NCBI GenBank assembly: GCA_023391425.1
Contig: JAEWAX010000017.1
Coordinates: 1 to 16,322 of the forward strand
Direction of reading: 5' to 3'
Length of the DNA stretch: 16,322 nt
From: Bacillota bacterium
GTDB taxonomy: Bacteria; Bacillota; Clostridia; Acetivibrionales; DSM-1351
Shown here: one piece after another, positions 14,064-16,322 of the stretch
Position numbering within the stretch: the first letter of the stretch is position 1
How the letters are laid out: each line of letters starts with the position of its first letter
The notes under the pieces: model-generated
Database searches by the model: none
Told to the model about the DNA's origin: nothing
What the model saw: the letters and a program-made list of their open reading frames with translations, nothing else
Position numbers and translations under genes: made by a program

Positions 14064-15401
14064 ATGAGGAAGTTTGTTAAATCAGTTTCAATAATTTTAA
14101 GTGCATTACTAATATTCCAATTTATGCTTTCGGATATTGGATACGCTCAAAAGGTCAGAACAACGGTTACTCAAGGTACTAAAGTATTAAATAAAAACAA
14201 TATCAAAGCTAAGGTACCGATATCTCCAAAACGAAATACTAAATCATTAGTTACCAAGCTGGCAGCTACTGAGCCTATAATTCAGACACCATCAAGTGCT
14301 GTCTCTGAGATTTCACCTAATGGCTTAACGACGGATAACATATCACAACCACTTCAGACTAAAGACACCACTCCTCCAACAGTTCCGCAGAATCTCTCTT
14401 ATCAAGTCCTATCACAAAACAGTATCGAACTTAATTGGACAGCATCTGCTGATGATAGTGGTACTGCAAGCTATGCAGTATATAGGGACGATTCTATGAT
14501 TGCAACAGTGACAAGTAGTGCAATTTATCTAGATTCGGGACTAGAACCAAATACAACTTATAAGTATCAGGTTTCAGCTTTTGATGGCTCCAACAACTAT
14601 TCATCAAAGAGCGATACTTTGACTGTAGTAACGAAAACATATGATAAAATCAAGAATGATATTTCTGATACTTCAATAAAAGTTCAAATGTATAATGCCA
14701 ATAAAAGTACAACAAATAATACAATTTTCCCTTGGTATAAAATTTACAACACTGGTATCGCTTCGGTTAGTTTATCAGATATAACAATTAGGTACTATTA
14801 CACGATAGATGGCGAAAAAGGACAAAACTTTTGGTGTGATTGGTCAAATGTAGGAAGCTCAAATGTTTTAGGGACTTTCGTAAAGATGCCTGAGAAAAAG
14901 AATGGAGCCGATACCTATCTTGAGGTTGGCTTTAAGAATGAAGCAGGAACTCTCAAACCAGGTGAAAGCATAGAGCTGCAATGTAGGATTGCTAAAACCG
15001 ATTGGACAAACTATGATCAATCAGATGATTATTCCTTCGATAGCAATGAGACAAAATATGCTGATTGGACGAAGTTTACTGCATATAATACAGGTAATTT
15101 GATATGGGGTAATGAACCAGGTACTGAAACACCTGCTGATATTACTCCGCCTACAGTTCCAATGAATTTGATAAGCTACAGTATCTCAAATGGTGAAATT
15201 GGGCTTAACTGGTCAGCATCAGCTGATGACACTGGGGTTTCAGGTTACATAATTTATAGAAACAACATAGAAATTGCAAGAGTAGGTGAAGGAACAACAT
15301 ATACAGATACAGGTTTGTTACCAACCACTTTATATACATATGAAGTAGCTGCATATGACTATTCAAATAATATTTCTGAGAAAAGTCAGTCAGTCAGTTA
15401 G
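14064..15401 (+). CDS. Secreted Fn3-CBM3-Fn3 protein, N-terminal part, frame broken at 15401
   Basis: This 445-residue product begins with a signal peptide (MRKFVKS, then a hydrophobic core, cleavage likely after GYA near residue 28). A Ser/Thr/Pro-containing linker runs to about residue 100. A first fibronectin III domain (about 101-190) opens with DTTPPTVPQNLSYQVL. A family 3 carbohydrate-binding module (about 205-350) shows IKVQMYNAN, RYYYTIDGEKGQNFWCDW, TYLEVGF, DYSFDSNE and LIWGNEP. A second Fn3 domain (about 359-440) opens with DITPPTVPMNL. CBM3 modules bind crystalline cellulose or anchor cellulases to it. The frame ends at TAG 15399-15401 inside an AGTC repeat, while the next CBM3 continues at once in another frame, so this is probably one interrupted gene. 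The start at 14064 has AAAGGA 12 nt upstream and the best signal peptide; ATG 14043 is an alternative. Confidence 0.85.
   Translation: MRKFVKSVSIILSALLIFQFMLSDIGYAQKVRTTVTQGTKVLNKNNIKAKVPISPKRNTKSLVTKLAATEPIIQTPSSAVSEISPNGLTTDNISQPLQTKDTTPPTVPQNLSYQVLSQNSIELNWTASADDSGTASYAVYRDDSMIATVTSSAIYLDSGLEPNTTYKYQVSAFDGSNNYSSKSDTLTVVTKTYDKIKNDISDTSIKVQMYNANKSTTNNTIFPWYKIYNTGIASVSLSDITIRYYYTIDGEKGQNFWCDWSNVGSSNVLGTFVKMPEKKNGADTYLEVGFKNEAGTLKPGESIELQCRIAKTDWTNYDQSDDYSFDSNETKYADWTKFTAYNTGNLIWGNEPGTETPADITPPTVPMNLISYSISNGEIGLNWSASADDTGVSGYIIYRNNIEIARVGEGTTYTDTGLLPTTLYTYEVAAYDYSNNISEKSQSVS
15384..15398 (+). repeat. AGTC tetranucleotide tract at the frameshift
   Basis: Three complete AGTC units plus AGT are followed by TAGT, which creates the TAG stop. 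Loss of one unit gives codons reading EKSQSVSTKTGEN and joins the two halves of the Fn3/CBM3 protein in one frame. With unit length 4, copy number n-1 or n+2 is in frame, while n (this sequence) and n+1 are not. Confidence 0.85.
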
Positions 15402-15402
15402 T

Positions 15403-16322
15403 ACTAAGACTGGTGAAAATATAAATTCAAGTCTAACCGTCCAACTATACAATGCAAATAAGGGCGATCCAAATAATACAATTTTCCCATGGTACAAAAT
15501 ATTTAATAGTGGTAACGTACCGATTAATCTTGAAAATGTAAAGCTTAGATACTATTACACTATAAATGGAGAGGAACAGCAGAATTTTTGGTGTGATTGG
15601 TCCAGTATAGGCAGTTCTAATGTCGTTGGAAATTTTATAAAGATGCCTGTGATATTAGAAGGTGTAGATTACTGCTTAGAGATAAGCTTTAAAAGTGGAG
15701 CAGGAATTTTAGAACCAGGGAAAAGTGCAGAGCTTCAATGTAGGATAGCAAAGCAAAGCTGGACAAACTATAAACAGTCAGACGACTATTCTTTTAATGC
15801 TGCAGCAACTAGTTATACTGATTGGAATAAAGTGACTGGATATGTAAACGGGAATTTGGTCTGGGGCACCGAACCTATTGCAGCACCTGAAAATATTAAT
15901 ATCAATTCTGAATTAAAATCCATTACATTAGACTGGAATGACGTACCATGTGCAACTTCTTATGACGTAGAGGCTGATGGAATTATTATTGATAATGGAG
16001 CGTGTACAACTTATACTCATGCAGACTTGATTCCGGGAACAGAGCATAGCTACCGCGTCAGAGCAAAGAATCAGATAATGCTGAGTCCATGGAGTACTTA
16101 TATTAAAGGAATAACCCTATTGGATAAACCTTCAAATGTAATCAAGAAAGTGACTGAAACACAAATAGATATGTCGTGGGACTCAGTAGAAGGTGCTATA
16201 GGCTATGACCTTGAAATAGATGGTAGCATGGTTAATAACGGAATAAAAACGAGCTATACAATGGAAAGTCTAAATCCAGGAACTCTACATAAAGTTCGGA
16301 TTAGGGCTAAAGGTACAGCAGT
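15403..16322 (+). CDS. Continuation of the Fn3/CBM3 protein in the shifted frame (no start of its own, runs off the right edge)
   Basis: The frame offset by +1 from the upstream part is open for 306 codons to the window edge. It has no ribosome-binding site or credible start, so it is the interrupted C-terminal portion of the same gene. It encodes a second CBM3 (about 15433-15880) with LTVQLYNANKGDPNNTIFPW, RYYYTINGEEQQNFWCDW, DYSFNAAATSYTDW and LVWGTEP. This is clearly paralogous to the first CBM3. Two Fn3-like domains of a different subtype follow (about 15880-16115 and 16118 to the edge), with ITLDWNDVPCATSYDVEADG and IDMSWDSVEGAIGYDLEIDG. Domain integrity, with no stop and full conservation, argues for recent inactivation, phase variation, or a sequencing error and against old decay. 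Any catalytic domain would lie beyond the window. Confidence 0.85.

Noticed and set aside
15396..15405. Programmed +1 ribosomal frameshift at the TAG stop
   Set aside because: The P-site AGT codon would have to re-pair on GTT after a +1 slip, which does not fit; there is no RF2-like slippery codon or upstream stimulator. Repeat slippage explains the shift more simply.

Overview
The window looks like chromosomal DNA of an AT-rich, mesophilic, cellulose-degrading clostridium (Ruminiclostridium/Clostridium cellulolyticum-type). This is inferred from three things: low GC with strong GGAGG ribosome-binding sites and many TTG/GTG starts; a Firmicutes housekeeping set (RNase Y, YmdB, PgeF, LspA, RluD-type synthase); and a secreted protein built of fibronectin III and family 3 cellulose-binding modules. 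No tRNA, rRNA, CRISPR array, transposase or phage gene was seen.

Layout. (1) Positions 1-2523, minus strand: an OmpR-type response regulator, its histidine kinase (overlapping by 4 nt), then the N-terminal part of a secreted protein of unknown function that runs off the left edge. (2) 2797-6111, plus strand: ygiQ (radical SAM) with a basic tail made of eight 15-residue repeats, then folD behind a leader with repeated, mutually complementary motifs. (3) 6232-8180: a consensus promoter, a leader of about 290 nt, rny (RNase Y) with an unusual start region, and a strong terminator. (4) 8445-13716: ymdB, pgeF, a family 5 solute-binding lipoprotein, lspA and an RluD-type pseudouridine synthase, with structured gaps on both sides of lspA and a clear terminator at the end. 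(5) 13846 to the right edge: a promoter, then a large secreted Fn3/CBM3 protein interrupted at 15401.

How the genes relate. Regions 3 and 4 are mostly housekeeping: RNA turnover (RNase Y with its usual Firmicutes partner YmdB), cell-wall fidelity (PgeF), lipoprotein maturation (LspA beside a lipoprotein that would be its substrate) and rRNA modification. The two-component system and the adjacent secreted protein look like a signalling unit. The Fn3/CBM3 protein probably acts on or sticks to cellulose outside the cell.

The most notable point is at the right end. The reading frame of the Fn3/CBM3 protein is broken exactly at an AGTC tetranucleotide tract. Removing one AGTC unit restores an open frame to the window edge, encoding a second CBM3 and two more Fn3 domains. 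This is either a slippage frameshift (pseudogene), a phase-variable switch, or a sequence error. Other items worth a look are the YgiQ repeat tail, attenuator-like structure between lspA and rluD, and related hairpins recurring in three intergenic gaps.
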